Part shown: positions 51,581 through 63,397 of the stretch, in pieces
How positions within the stretch are numbered: position 1 is the stretch's first letter
Layout of the letters: each line of letters opens with the position of its first letter
Source of the DNA: Tubulanus polymorphus
Taxonomy: Eukaryota > Nemertea > Palaeonemertea > Tubulaniformes > Tubulanidae
NCBI RefSeq assembly: GCF_964204645.1
Contig: NC_134028.1
Span: forward strand, 3,942,501 to 4,006,500
DNA length: 64,000 nt
Direction of reading: 5' to 3'
Notes under the pieces: model-generated
Database searches by the model: none
The model's input: the letters and a program-made list of their open reading frames with translations, nothing else
Told to the model about the DNA's origin: nothing
Made by a program: the position numbers and the translations under genes

Positions 51581-51999
51581 CGTATAGCGGAATAACAGGA
51601 GGCCGGTGTCCCAGTTCGAATCCTGTCCTGTCATCTACCGGTACTCGGAAAAGTATTTTTTCTGGGCTGTATCAGTACATAAGAGTGCATTAGTCCAGAT
51701 TCCTGAGCGTTCTGGATGCTCACACATAAGCTGTTGAAGGATGCATCTAATCACTAGGGGTGAGGTCTTCGGAGGGTTTGGCCTACGCAATTGATTTGGA
51801 ATGGGCAGGGTTGGCAATACGAGGGCTGCAAGAAACATTAGTGAGCGTAATGGCACAGAAAATTTAGGACAAAATGGGGATTTTCTGCCTCTATCAAGCC
51901 CATTTAGATTCATCCTTTCAAATCTGAATTAGTTTTATCCGCCATGGAACCGTGGATTCTAACGTAGTAACAAAATCAATGATAAAACTGCTTGTGCAG

Positions 52000-52955
52000 A
52001 AATTTCATTAAGTTTAGATTTATTTACATAACAAGTTTAAGATGAACTTAGTTTAATAAACGATGCAAGCGATGTATCATTCGAGGTGAAGTTTTCATAT
52101 ACATGAAATACACATAATCTACATACTAGACACAAATTTACACGAATTCTTTCACTTCAGTCTCCTCAACTCTAGTCGCTATGATACATCGGTGATTTGA
52201 AAACAATATCTCCCAACTAGTCACTCCATATAAAACTGATCAAAAACGTGAAGCAAAAAGTTCCAATTTAACCATTTTAAAAATGTTTTCGTTAATTCAT
52301 TTGTGTTCAATAATGATTGATACAATAAAAACTAAATCATCAGACAGAGACATATAAAACGTACATTACTACATACAAGACTTTCTCCCTGACAACTGCA
52401 GTCACCCGCTTTTACACCGTGATACATTCTCCAAATAGCTCGGCTCAATAACTCACAATTGGAGATAACTATTTTCCCATTATTTTCATAGCTCGGAAAT
52501 ATCGTATCGTTACACAGATATCTTCCGACTTTATTAAGGATCTTTACTATCAATTCTGAAAGTTTCCAGGAATGATTGGGCTCATCGCATATCTAACAAA
52601 TTTCGAATTTTCTGAGGCAACTAACGTATTTGAGGCGAGCAGTGTCATAGCTTACTGCAGTTCATATCTTTTTAAACAACATGACAGTAGACTTAGTATA
52701 TATATATATATATTATATATATATAATACATATATATGTAATATTTACAGAAGTTCACATCTCTAAAATAACAATTTAATGATACCACTTCTCTCCATCT
52801 CTCTCTGTTAACTTCTGAGTGGAACTCTCGAACTAATGTTTTTTTTTTTTAAAGAGTAATAAAACATCGATTTTAATAAAGAGCTCGTCGTCCATTTGGG
52901 CGCCGAGCACGAATTCAATCCCGACTCCTAGACCAGCACGTATCGACGACGCGAA
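52000..52955 (-). other. Probable 3' UTR of LUC7L
   Basis: AT-rich, no supportable ORF, with a minus-strand AATAAA near 52018. A TA-rich tract (about 52699-52740) and a poly-T run near 52840 are the only notable features. Extent is inferred. Confidence 0.4.
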
Positions 52956-55900
52956 TTAAACCGTGTTATTTTCGACTTCTTGTTTGATAAGTTCTTCTGC
53001 CGTCGCCCTGAAAAAGAAATCGACCGGTTTAAAAATGTCAGGTCTACAGAAACGAGAACCGATGTACTGTACGTGTGAAGAACAGTCACTTACTCACTCA
53101 GATATCGGTTCTTCTGGCTGAACGGCAGCAGGCGATGAAGTGACATCAGCAGCTCTACAAATAATCAAAGTTAGTCGTATTATAAAACACAGAGCGCAGT
53201 TGATAACTTTGAAGTCTATGGTTTACTTTGCCGGATCCATTGTCGCAGGAAATTTCTATTATCAATGACTAATAATATAATCCTTTATTATGAGAGATGA
53301 AAAATTTTGAGAAAATCTTAATGTAAGATTTTCTCAAAATTGCTCATTCTCAAAATAAAGGAGAATTGAAGTGCTCGAAAAGCATTCTACAATTTAGAGG
53401 AATTATCAAGGACACGTGGATCAATATAACCCTGAATGAGACTCGACACTTACCCCGAGCCGTCCGAATGGCGAGATCGTTCACGTGACCTCGACCTCTT
53501 GACACGACGAGGTGAACGCGACCTCGAGCGTCTTCTGCGACGATCTCTCGAACGTGACCTAAAAACAACAAACGAATGATAGAATAATTCTTACAACTCT
53601 GATCCAATTTATACAGGGTCCCTACAGATCAGTCAATCATGGAGTTTTCAAGGAGTTTCAAAGGAGAAAATTTCAAGGGAGTGTCCGCATCACTTTGATA
53701 TCCCAATTATTATAGACTCCTCCTAAATCTGTACTGCTTATCTCAGCAAACCTGTAATCCAGTGGATTTTCAATGCACTACCTAAACTCATTTGGCACCC
53801 CTAATAGGGTAAAAACAAATCCCCACAGTACCGGTTTAGGCATAGTTTACTGTATAACTTTATAATTACCTATTTCCTCCAAATTGAGGAAGTTTCAAAT
53901 GAGTTTCAAGCATTTTGCTCAAATTAAACGAGTTTCAAGCACCTTAAAAAGCATTTTTAAGGAATCGATAAGTCTTAGGGACCCTGTTGATAAGAGAGTT
54001 CAAGCGTTTATTCATTTATACCTCCTGCGTCTGTCTCTGCTGCGACTACGACTGCGATGACGTCGCGATCGATTACGACTATTCGACCTCTCTCTACGCC
54101 GGCGATCACGCGACCTCGACCGGCTGCGACGACGTTCCTTCGAGCGACTACGACGAGCACTACCGCTGCCGCCGCCCCCGCGTGATTGGCTGCGACTCCT
54201 GCGACGTTGTTTCTCTCGCTCCTTCTCGCGCTGCTCCAGTTCCTCCTTCTCTTTCTCCTCGCGATCTCGTCGACGTTCCTCTCGTTCTTTTTCACGTTGC
54301 TCGCGACGATCGGCGACGCTTTTCTGTAAAACATCGAGCAAAATATGATAGAATCGCACGCTTAGATTCAACTGGAACCAGTTACACAGTTCTATCATAT
54401 TCATGCAATAACCATTGATTCAATAGGTACCTTGAGTTCCTCGAGTTTTTCTCTGATTGTGATGAAGCCGAGATGAAGTTTTCCGCCGAAGTGGTCAGCC
54501 AGTCGGCGGTCGTTGTCGTGGATACCGAGGTACGCCGAACAAATCTCGCACACTCGTAATTTCTGTTGTTGATAACTCGACGCGGGCATCGAATTCCGGA
54601 AATCCATCTACGAAAAAAAAAAAAAAAAATTCATAACGAATTAAAAACTGGTGTCGAATTTGAAAAAGAAAAATATCTAAGCGTCAATAGAATACATACT
54701 TCAGCGCTTCCTTTCATTTTCTTCAGGTCTTCGATTTCTGCCATTAGTTTCAGCGACTCCTCCACGTGACCTTCAGCTCCAGCCTGTTCAGCTTTGGCGA
54801 GTTTTGTACCGATCTGTTCACCGAGTTGATGAATAACTTCAGCCTGAAATAAACGATCATAGCCAGCTGTAATCGACTGATATGCATCTGACTACTGACA
54901 ACCGGGTCCAGTTCCACAGTTCTGATTTAAGATATGACCCTGGGTTAAAACATCGAAAATGAACTAACTTTAACTCAGAGTTAACTCTAACTCACAACTG
55001 TAGAACTGGGTCCAGTGCTTGATTTTCAGTATCCAGGTATTCCAAGGGTACTTAAATTTTGTTGGGACACTAAAATCTACCATCCACACAGGACACAAGA
55101 AATTTCTTATTTCACAATTCGGAGAGTTTATTCTTTGCTGTGATTTTTTTTTTAAATCGAGTAATTGAAAACTTAAGACAAACTGGAAGGATACCAAACT
55201 TCGATGTGGCAGGGAAGTGACGACGTAGGATCTTGTATCCTGAGAAGATACTAGCCAGAATTGCATATATCCAACCTCGGACCAAAGAATAGCCAAGCCC
55301 AAGGGCGGAGCTTGGAAAATAGGAAGGAAGGGTCAACAGATAAAGCAGCCACGCATAATATCAAATTTGCAGTTATTTACAATAGGATTATCTCCTAATG
55401 GGATCTGAACTCAACACGAGGGCCAACGTAAAGACAATTCCTCTAGATTTACCGAACCCGATCTACCGGTATACCGATGCAAAAACACAATAGTTCAACA
55501 TTAAACATACATACCTTTCCATTGGCTTCTTCACTGAGTTCTTCCTGTGTTTCTTTCAGTCGACGAGCCGCTTGTTCAGTACGTCTATCACAGTCAGCGA
55601 CAAAACTCTGCAAGTGCTCCATCGCCTACAAAAAACAATTCATCAATTCAATGAGCTCTTAGGGAAAATGTATATAATGGATCTTATGAATTTGGTTACT
55701 TGTGTTTTATTTCATCATGTAATCTAAATCTATAGAGTTGGTTTTTAAACTTATCATCTATTCGCCACATCAGAATGAGCTACTTGAAAACAAGAGATTA
55801 AACGCTGTTGTTACAAATTTCAAGAAATGCGATCGAGGCATTGCGCAGTAGATAAAAACTTACATCTATGTCGAAATAATAATCTTTTAAGGCCTGTGCA

Positions 55901-58900
55901 GTTTCGTAATCGGCGCGAAGAGCGAGATCGTGAATTTTCGGGCATTCACCGAGGTCCATTCGCTAAAAAACAAAACAATCCATTCATCAATACGTCTACG
56001 ATATCAGCTGAATAAATGAACTTATTACTTACCAAAACAGTACATACAACAATCACCACTGGCTTTTAATATCTACTGACAACTTATTTTCGAGGACAGA
56101 TATTGATCGAAAATTTTATCGATTTTCCGATCGCTAGTGAACTAATAATAAACCGGACAGGGATAGATCCCGGTCTCGAGAAGTAAATACGTACATGCCA
56201 GAGTACAGTTCGTCAGTACGTGTTTAGTGTGTAGTGAAATCACACGAGAACGAATTCTTTAAATATATAAAATTCATCATTTCATTCAAATGAAAACGTA
56301 AACTATTCGGCGATATTTGGAGAAAACAAAATCTACGTTAAAAACCACTCACAGATTCTCGACGTAATAAATGAACATGAATTAGATTAGAAATAAGTGG
56401 ATAGTTTGGACACGTATTTCTACGATAGATCGATCGCCTGCAACATAAAGTCATCATCGCCTCGTCGTGCGTTAAATTAACAGAACAAAGATTGATTTTT
56501 TTTCAGGGGTTGATTATATACGTACACCATTGTCCGTGAGGTAATTACTTACACATTACGTTAACCTGCTACCCAAAGCGCCTTTTTTTCACAAATGGTG
56601 GGCAAGACCCAGGGCATTAGCTTTTAAGACAAAAAGACATCGAACAGTTTTAGTCCAGACCCGGAATCGATCGGTTTTCAAAACGCTTTAAAAAATCGAT
56701 GCCCTAACTAGTAGGTTACACACACACAATAGACATACATCTGATGATACCAGATTGAAATTCATTAATTCATAAATCAAGACTCAAATATAAAATTGGA
56801 AGCCATGAAAGCCAGAAATTCAAACTAAGTTCACTAGAATTTCACATGTAAAAAAAAAAAAACTCAAGCCCAGAATTTGAGATTATTGAAAGGCCCCGAA
56901 CCAGTCGTAATCCGATCGACGATAATTTACATGCCACAAGGGGGCGCAATTTCCCGATGTATGGATAATAATTACGATGAGATATTTGAACTTACCGTGC
57001 TAGCGAGAATATCGTGCGGACAACAGCTGAGCAGGAAACTTCTACATACCCGAGGATCATCAAACCTCACTTTATACTTGTTGTTTTCACCTAAAAGTTG
57101 CCAGAATCAAACAGATATCGATGAGATGAATTCATTATCGAATCGACATTCATTTTCCGCGGGGGAAACTAAACTCAACAGTCACTTAAGGGCCGACTAA
57201 CACAGATACTGCTAAATCCATAAAGTTAAATTAATCAGCATAATTGAGGTTTTGTTTGACAGATTCAAACTGACGTTCTTTCAGAGTTTAACTCTTAAAG
57301 CCAATGATTACAAAATCATAGAAGACATTTAGAATTATAGGAGAGCAGTATCTCTGAAACGATTTCCTCAATATTGAAACAATATGACAGCATGGGTTTT
57401 ATGCTGATCTCTGCAAAATGGATTAACCAGATTGATGTTATATAATTGAAGGAAATGGACTGAAAATTCAGTACGTTTTGAGCAAAAATATGGGTAATCA
57501 CTACAAGTAAAAATGAAATATTCATTATCGATTTGAATTAGAAAATTCGGAACTTGACTGCTTTTGATGAAATTTTAAAAACATTTCCGAAAGGTAACCA
57601 TTGAAAAAGCAGACTCTGCGTTAATGTAGTTGAAAATTGAATAAACTACTAAGAAGTCGAGGAAACATTTTCGGACTTAATAATATACATCTTTTATACT
57701 ATTTCTTTTGTTATCATTGCAGGATTTTCCACACATTAATTCCAGACCAAAAGGCTTAAGCAACACCAAAAATATTGTTTCAACATTGAGAGCTCACACA
57801 GCAGGATTCAAACAAACATTCGAAACAATTTCCACGTTAGTCGTCGAGATAAAATACACACTGCGATTTAAATCTGTTAATCTGGTGACATCGTTCAATG
57901 ACTAGAGGTCTTCATCCGGATGGAAGCTACACCGGGTGATTGGGAATATTTGAGCGAGGGCAGTAGAGAGAAGAGTGTTTGATGAACATCTGAAAAACAG
58001 ACTTCATTCATACGAAAGGTACGAGCTCCGTCAATATAGACCTACTCACACGACCTATACACGACATGTTACAGTTCGGAAAAAAATAATTTCTTTTTCT
58101 TTTCGAATTCAAAATTGAGAGATTTAAATGCTAATACATCTTACATCTCGGTCATCCTTATTACCGAGATGACGTATTTTACCGAGATCAAATGAAATGT
58201 AACATATTTACTTATTCCTTATTGATTTTAACACTTGAAATCATATTATATCAGTAATAAATGCCTGCTGGAGTCATATTTTACATATTTTGTCGGATAT
58301 TTTTGTAGAAAAATAACTTTTAACTTTACCGAGATGAGACCATCAATCAATCAAATTCAATGAAATTTTATTGCTAACCGAGATTGCGTATTTGAAGTCA
58401 AAATTGTTTTTACACAATATCCGGAAAAATATGACTCTAGAAGGTATTTATTACTGATATAATATGATTTCAAATGTTAAAATCGATAAAGAATAAATAA
58501 ATATGCTCTATTTCATGTCATCTCGGTTGATCTCGGTAAATTACGTCATCTCGGTGAATAAGGATGACCCCTTACATCTTAATCCAACCAAGCTTTCTTC
58601 CCCAATGCAAATTCAGAAATCAATTTTCAATATGGTAAATTGGAGGTAAAAAAATGTTTACACTTTTACAATTTGTGTATGCGTAAGGCATCAAAAATGA
58701 AATATGAATCTAAAACCTGAAGGGAAATGAGAACATATCTTGTTATTTTATGATTGAATCAACTCACGGCGGCACCGGCTTGGATCGACGTGTCAATTCT
58801 CCCATTAACACTGGTAATACACAGTACCAGGCAGAGAAAAATGGGCTTCCCTTAAAAAATGGGAATTGAAAAAATTAATAAATCATCGTTTCTGAGGAAT

Positions 58901-59243
58901 CCAACAACATTCACAAATACTTCTAGAAATACAGTCACACCCACAATTGAACCCCTACCCCTTATCTGTATACAATCAATATGTAATAATTTCAACGGGC
59001 TTCTTTCTTTTCCAGGATCGGACTCACTGCCTCCCTTCCTCACAGCCTCAGCCAGCCAGGCCCTCGCGCTCTCTCCTTTGCCCCCTTCTTGTTTTGTTTG
59101 TCTCGTTGGTCGTCTTACTTCTCATTTTCAAGTCGCTAGAATATGAAACCAAAATGAACAATCGGCATTTAAATATGCTTACCATCTCTACCAGTACCCA
59201 TCAATTCATCGAGCATAGCCCGAATCTGGTCGTGGGCCGACAT
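52956..59243 (-). CDS. Luc7l: LUC7-like U1 snRNP splicing factor (400 residues)
   Basis: LUC7 proteins bind U1 snRNP and help choose 5' splice sites. Ten exons: 59243-59183, 57090-56996, 55962-55864, 55625-55515, 54843-54700, 54607-54431, 54323-54022, 53558-53454, 53154-53098 and 53007-52956; all phases fit. The N-terminus MSAHDQIRAMLDELMGTGRD and the first zinc finger (VCRSFLLSCCPHD...ECPKIH, about residues 38-66) match the LUC7L/LUC7L2 group rather than LUC7L3. A coiled coil follows, then the second finger near residues 190-216 (CEICSAYLG...LADHFGGKLH). The rest is an Arg/Glu then Arg/Ser domain for protein contacts in nuclear speckles. A stop codon directly overlaps the last donor (see findings). 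The gene diverges from LAMTOR2. Confidence 0.95.
53614..53986. mobile_element. Non-autonomous DNA transposon with CAGGGTCCCTA ends
   Basis: Perfect 11-bp terminal inverted repeats, CAGGGTCCCTA at 53614-53624 and TAGGGACCCTG at 53976-53986, bound a 373-bp element in a LUC7L intron. The interior repeats 'GAGTTTCAA' words. CAGGG ends suggest hAT affinity; the 8-base flanks do not match. Confidence 0.7.
54901..55014. repeat. Small foldback element, copy B (GGGTCCAGTTCC type)
   Basis: ACCGGGTCCAGTTCCACAGT at the left and AACTGTAGAACTGGGTCCAG at the right form the arms. The middle 'CATCGAAAATGAACTAACTT' is shared with the copy at 1604-1714. In a LUC7L intron. Confidence 0.75.
58149..58570. mobile_element. 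Long-TIR foldback transposon with 9-bp target duplication
   Basis: The two ends are inverted copies over roughly 170 bases with scattered differences. The outer part reads GGTCATCCTTATT then ACCGAGATGACGTA on the left, with its complement at the right end. The inner arms share TTTGTAACATATTTA-type and ATCATATTATATCAGTAATA segments. The element is flanked on both sides by the identical nonamer CTTACATCT (58140-58148 and 58571-58579). Long TIRs with a 9-bp duplication are typical of Mutator-like elements; there is no transposase, so it is non-autonomous. It lies in LUC7L intron 1. Confidence 0.85.
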
Positions 59244-59720
59244 TTAGACGATATTCAACGCTCAATCAGCAGAACTTAAATCTATGACGGCATCAACCAA
59301 GGAAAAATGGCTGCCACATCATGAGAAATGATAGTTGAGGCCGCTAGGTGGCAGCAGCGGCTGGTGGAGGCCGGTGCTCACGATTTCGCTTGGACCAATT
59401 CAATTCAATTCAGTTCAAATACTTTATTGACACTAATAAATTTTACAATAAAACATTTTAGTGATACGACCACTCAAAAATCGTTTCTTTCTTTGTTTTT
59501 TTATATATTTTGGGGGAATGCTCGAAATAATTTCCTGATCGTATGAGATATCGTAGCGTCCAGACAATGTAAGAATTGTATTGTATTGACCTGCACATTC
59601 TGAAGAAGTCGAAGGTCGCGTGGATCCCGCAGTAGCTGTCATCTGATAAAATTTCCCTTTTCCCTTTTTACGCCCCTTAATCAAACTCTTTGTAGTCGTC
59701 GGTTATCTGTGACAAAAATC
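59244..59720. promoter_or_regulatory. Bidirectional promoter region, LUC7L and LAMTOR2
   Basis: The start codons of two housekeeping genes lie about 480 bp apart, facing away from each other. AAAATGGCTGCC at 59303-59314 matches a YY1-type site common in such promoters; no TATA box is seen. Part of the space is filled by a retroposon-like tail (59390-59700). Confidence 0.55.
59390..59700 (-). mobile_element. Possible retroposon 3' fragment with TTGAA-repeat tail
   Basis: Read on the minus strand, an 83-codon Lys/Arg-rich open frame (59684-59433, product unrecognised) ends in TAG. It is followed at once by CAATAAAGTATTTG and then ATTGA/ACTGA pentamers. AATAAA plus a short pentamer tail at the very end is what the 3' end of a non-LTR retroposon or a retrocopy looks like. 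The frame has an upstream in-frame stop near 59705. It could instead be the last exon of an unrecognised gene. Confidence 0.35.
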
Positions 59721-60564
59721 ATGTTAAGACCGCGTGCACTGACACAAGTTTTAAGTCAAGCAAATACGGGTGGAATTCAGTATACCCTGTAAGTTGACAT
59801 TTCATTTTCACTGACACAACTACAGCCTCTACCACTACAAAACCAGTGGCCTTATTACAGGATCAATTATATTTACCAATCACCCTAACATGTTGTTGTT
59901 TTTCAGGTTGTTAAATGGTGAAGGTGCCTTGCTAGCGTTTGCCGGATTTGGAGATAAAGATGCTCGCGTAACAGCAGCCATAGCCAGTGGAATTTGGGCT
60001 GCATATGAAAAAAGTGGCGCCGTCGCTTTCAATGAAGATAAACTGCAAGTTGTGCTTTTAGAATGTGAAGTATGTCGGAACAGTGTGACGATTTACTAAA
60101 CCGAATCAAATCTCTTTTATTCCTGGTTACATTTTGTTCTGTTTTTAGGAAGGACGCGTTGTTATAACTAAAGTTGCAAGTCTTCTCCTGTGTATATATG
60201 CGAAAGAGGATGTTGGATTCGGTCTTCTGAGAGCGAAGGTATCCAATCAGAGCGTGTCCAAAAACTGTTTGCTTTTAACAAGTAGTAATCATTAATAGAT
60301 GATTGAACCACTTGATAAAAGGTTTTCACTCTTGACTTACGGTTGATGATACCTAGAGAGGTTATTCTGTGAAAAATTTTCAATAAATTTAGTTTATCTA
60401 TCACTGAGAAAATATTTCCCAAGTAGCGATTCACTTTTGTGGGACGTTCAAGACTTCTCTAATCTTATCATATCGGTACATAAATCAATCTGAATTCTTT
60501 ATTTTAGGCTACTGCATTAGCTGAGTATTTAGAGGAACCGCTGACACAAGTGGCTACATCTTGA
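59721..60564 (+). CDS. LAMTOR2: LAMTOR2 (Ragulator subunit, p14/ROBLD3)
   Basis: LAMTOR2 pairs with LAMTOR3 in the Ragulator complex on late endosomes and lysosomes, which anchors Rag GTPases and MAPK/mTORC1 signalling. Four exons: 59721-59788, 59907-60069, 60149-60238 and 60508-60564, with TGA at 60562-60564. They encode 125 residues, the usual length of the animal protein. The protein starts [18 protein letters not shown] and is a single roadblock/LC7 domain, with [25 protein letters not shown] and [12 protein letters not shown] as landmarks. It ends [13 protein letters not shown], almost as in vertebrates (recalled family knowledge). AATAAA at 60950-60955 marks the likely 3' end, just short of the convergent Ly6 gene. 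Confidence 0.97.
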
Positions 60565-62075
60565 AGAATTGAATCCTTATGAAATAATCTCGATGAATTT
60601 AACGCTCGTTTCATTTGGATGCAGCTACAACTTTTTTGAGTTCAGGAGCATCAAAGATGTTCGAGTTTCTGGACTCTTGATGAATAGTGAAAATGACACT
60701 GGCCTCTTGATGAAATTTAGATGGTTTGATTCAAGAAATGATTGATACACATTAAGAATACTGATCTATTATTAAAGCGACGATTAACGTTTGATGGTGC
60801 TAGTTGATTGCTCGTTTGTAGTGTGTAAGCAGTTTTTGTTCTATTGAGCATCATTAAAGTTTTGTTGCTTCAATGAAAACTTGGATCAATTAGAATCGAG
60901 AGATACCATATTTTCTAGTTGTTAAAGATAAAAATGTAAATTTGAACTGAATAAATATTGTACATGTAATATACGGATACTTTAATACCCTCGGTTTTTC
61001 TTCAATCTTTTGATTCTACTCCATCTTCACGGATAGGATCTGCACCTCTGAATCAAGAGCAATTCAACAAGGACATTGATATTCGATATAAAATATTTAT
61101 TTCGTTAATAAAATTTCATCGTTTACCAATATACAAATATTAAAAAATAATCAATTTTTCTCATGTTATAAATCGTATTGTCTACAAAGATCGGACGTAT
61201 CAATTTCTGATTATTTCATGGACCGTAGTCTAACCAGTTCAATCAGGCAGAACCCTTAAGGATTGATGAAAATCAACTCGGCATTTCAAAATTAACAATC
61301 TACATACGACCATAATGATATTAAACACCCCGGTAGTTCTCTGATTTAATCATTTCATTGGAATGTATAAGAAATGGAGGACAAACGTAGTACTGGACAA
61401 AGAGGCGTCCTAACATCACCCTCAAAATATCCTTCATGTAATAGTCAACTGTTTTAACCAGATCAATTACAAAAGCTAAGGAATGAACCTTAGTTTACCC
61501 ATTCCAGTTTTATAAAACTAACAGCCCCTGATGGATGGAGTAACACTGTTTTACGTATCTAATTTTCGTAAAAAATATTCACTAGACAAGAATAATAAAT
61601 AGCGATATGTTTTATTAGAATATCATATTGAAATGGCAGGAATGATTTAGAGTTATAGATTAGATATAATCATGATTTCTTATTAAAGATTCAACTAAAT
61701 ACCTAATTAACACATTTTCAATTAACTCATCAAATAAATGATGCCGAAAAGGTCGAAAGTTCATAAGCCAACAATCGAGTAGCCCCTAATTAAACAATTT
61801 AGGGTTTGGAGGCATTTTTAGGTCAACTACAATCATAGTGGATGCAAGCATATTTCACGTATATAAAATGATATAATAATAGCATATAAATAACATATAC
61901 ATATTTACAAGTATTCGCTCTCGCATGAAGTGAAAATGTTGTTTGGAATGTTTACGATTAGATTCACTTAAAACAAAGAAATTTTGGACAAATCTAAATA
62001 ATGATAACTGACGTTATATTCAAACGGTTCCCAAAGAGAAAAGTCTTAAGAATGTTTCTAAAAATGATTTCTCAA
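60565..62075. other. Convergent 3' UTRs of LAMTOR2 and the Ly6 gene
   Basis: LAMTOR2 has AATAAA at 60950-60955 on the plus strand. The Ly6 gene has AATAAA on the minus strand at 61101-61096. The two transcripts would end about 120-150 bases apart. No ORF of interest lies between. Confidence 0.5.
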
Positions 62076-63397
62076 TTACGAACGGAACAAAATCTTTCGC
62101 AGAAACAAAACCAGTGGCAACGAGAATATAAAGATCGACAGCGACAATCGGTTGGAGCTGTTACAGCGCTCCGAATCACACGTCCAGCTACAGCCGCGGT
62201 AGATACGATCGTGGTCATCAAACCCAAAATACTGGCACTGATTACCCATATCTCTAGAACTACAGAACCGTTGAGTTCCAACAACACCTACAAGATACCG
62301 AAAAAACAAAGTCATTAAGCATCAATCTCTGCGAAATTCATCGATAACATTCAAAAAGGTCTTATAATCTCGTACATAAATTATTAATCTAACAGTTTCA
62401 ACTTTTATCATTTGAAGGGTTTCCAGATCGAATCTAAACCTCATCATCAAAGAAACAGCACGTCTGATATTGTTTCTCAAATTCTGTCTTCGTGACTTGG
62501 TAGATACGGTGTTTAACTCATAATTGAGAAGTTGTGGATTCGAATGAAATATGCTATTTGGGAAGGGCTTGGATCAGTTTTTCCCCAACTCTCATTGATC
62601 TATCAATGGAAGTTCTAACTCCAAATAATGCAAGGGTTTTGAATACGAATGAGTGAGATTTATCTGGATACCATCCTCGCTCACCACAAGTGGCTGTGAA
62701 CCCAGGACCAACCAACAGCAGAATCACCATACATTCTGTATACATACCTCCCCATGCACCAGTGATTTTGATACAGTATTTAGTGTCGACGACATTGCAC
62801 GCAGTCGGAACCAGATTCGTCATTTCAGGATCAAACATCTCTAAACATTCATCGGAGTGTGTCGAGTTGCACTGATAACATTCAAAGGCATTACCTGCAA
62901 TACAAACAAAGCCATTTAATACAAACATGATTCTAACAGCCAACAGGGATCATTCATTTATTACGTACGCATCAGGGGAGGGTGAGAGGTAAGTGCATAA
63001 TCGCATACTGTTATGCTTAATGTATATGAAAAAATGATTGCCGATTTTGCGTACAGAGGGGGGTTGAAAGTCAGATTTCATGCGTACGTAATAAATAAAT
63101 GATCCCACAATAAATTACTTGTTTTACATTCGATTATCTACATCATTCACATCACACCTATATATTCTATATGGCAGGAAATATTTAAGTTTGAATGTAA
63201 GTAGTATATTATGTATGTTGTTATTGTTGGGCGAGGTCAGATTCATTTCAGAATCGTGAATCATAAAATCAAACCATTTTCTAATTCAAAAACTGGCAGT
63301 ATGAAAAAAAATGGCACTCACTTAGATACGGTAAATATGACAGCGCAATAAGGAATATCCATACGCTTAATCCAAGATGCAAGTTCTTCGGCAACAT
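62076..63397 (-). CDS. Ly6/uPAR-domain GPI-anchored protein (quiver/crooked type)
   Basis: Three exons: 63397-63322, 62894-62748 and 62287-62076, phases consistent, 144 residues, stop TAA 62078-62076. Residues 1 to about 25 are a signal peptide (LSVWIFLIALSYL). The mature part has ten cysteines in three-finger order: FECYQCNS, DECLEMF, TACN, KYCIK, RFCSSRDMGNQCQYF, RGCSWTC and ERCNSSN. The closing CN is the hallmark of the fold. The final about 22 residues are hydrophobic, as expected for GPI attachment. The RFCSSRDMGNQC...YRGC pattern resembles insect quiver/sleepless and crooked-type proteins, which modulate channels or septate junctions; which of these applies here is unknown. Exons 1 and 2 are separated by an intron carrying a short transposon. 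Confidence 0.9.
62946..63106. mobile_element. MITE with GGGATCATTTATTTATTACG ends
   Basis: The left arm GGGATCATTCATTTATTACG (then TACGCAT) is complemented by the right arm ending CGTAATAAATAAATGATCCC. Both sides are flanked by ACA, a possible 3-bp duplication. 161 bp, in intron 1 of the Ly6 gene. The ATTTATTAC core resembles the element at 16225-16350. Confidence 0.75.

Noticed and set aside
51590-51645. Stretch with a T-arm-like CAGTTCGAATCCTG sequence
   Set aside because: Only the T arm resembles a tRNA; acceptor and anticodon stems cannot be paired, so it is at most a decayed tRNA or SINE piece.
53987-54418. Long open frame on the + strand opposite LUC7L
   Set aside because: It is the antisense shadow of the Arg/Ser-rich exon 54323-54022, whose low-complexity codons leave the other strand open.
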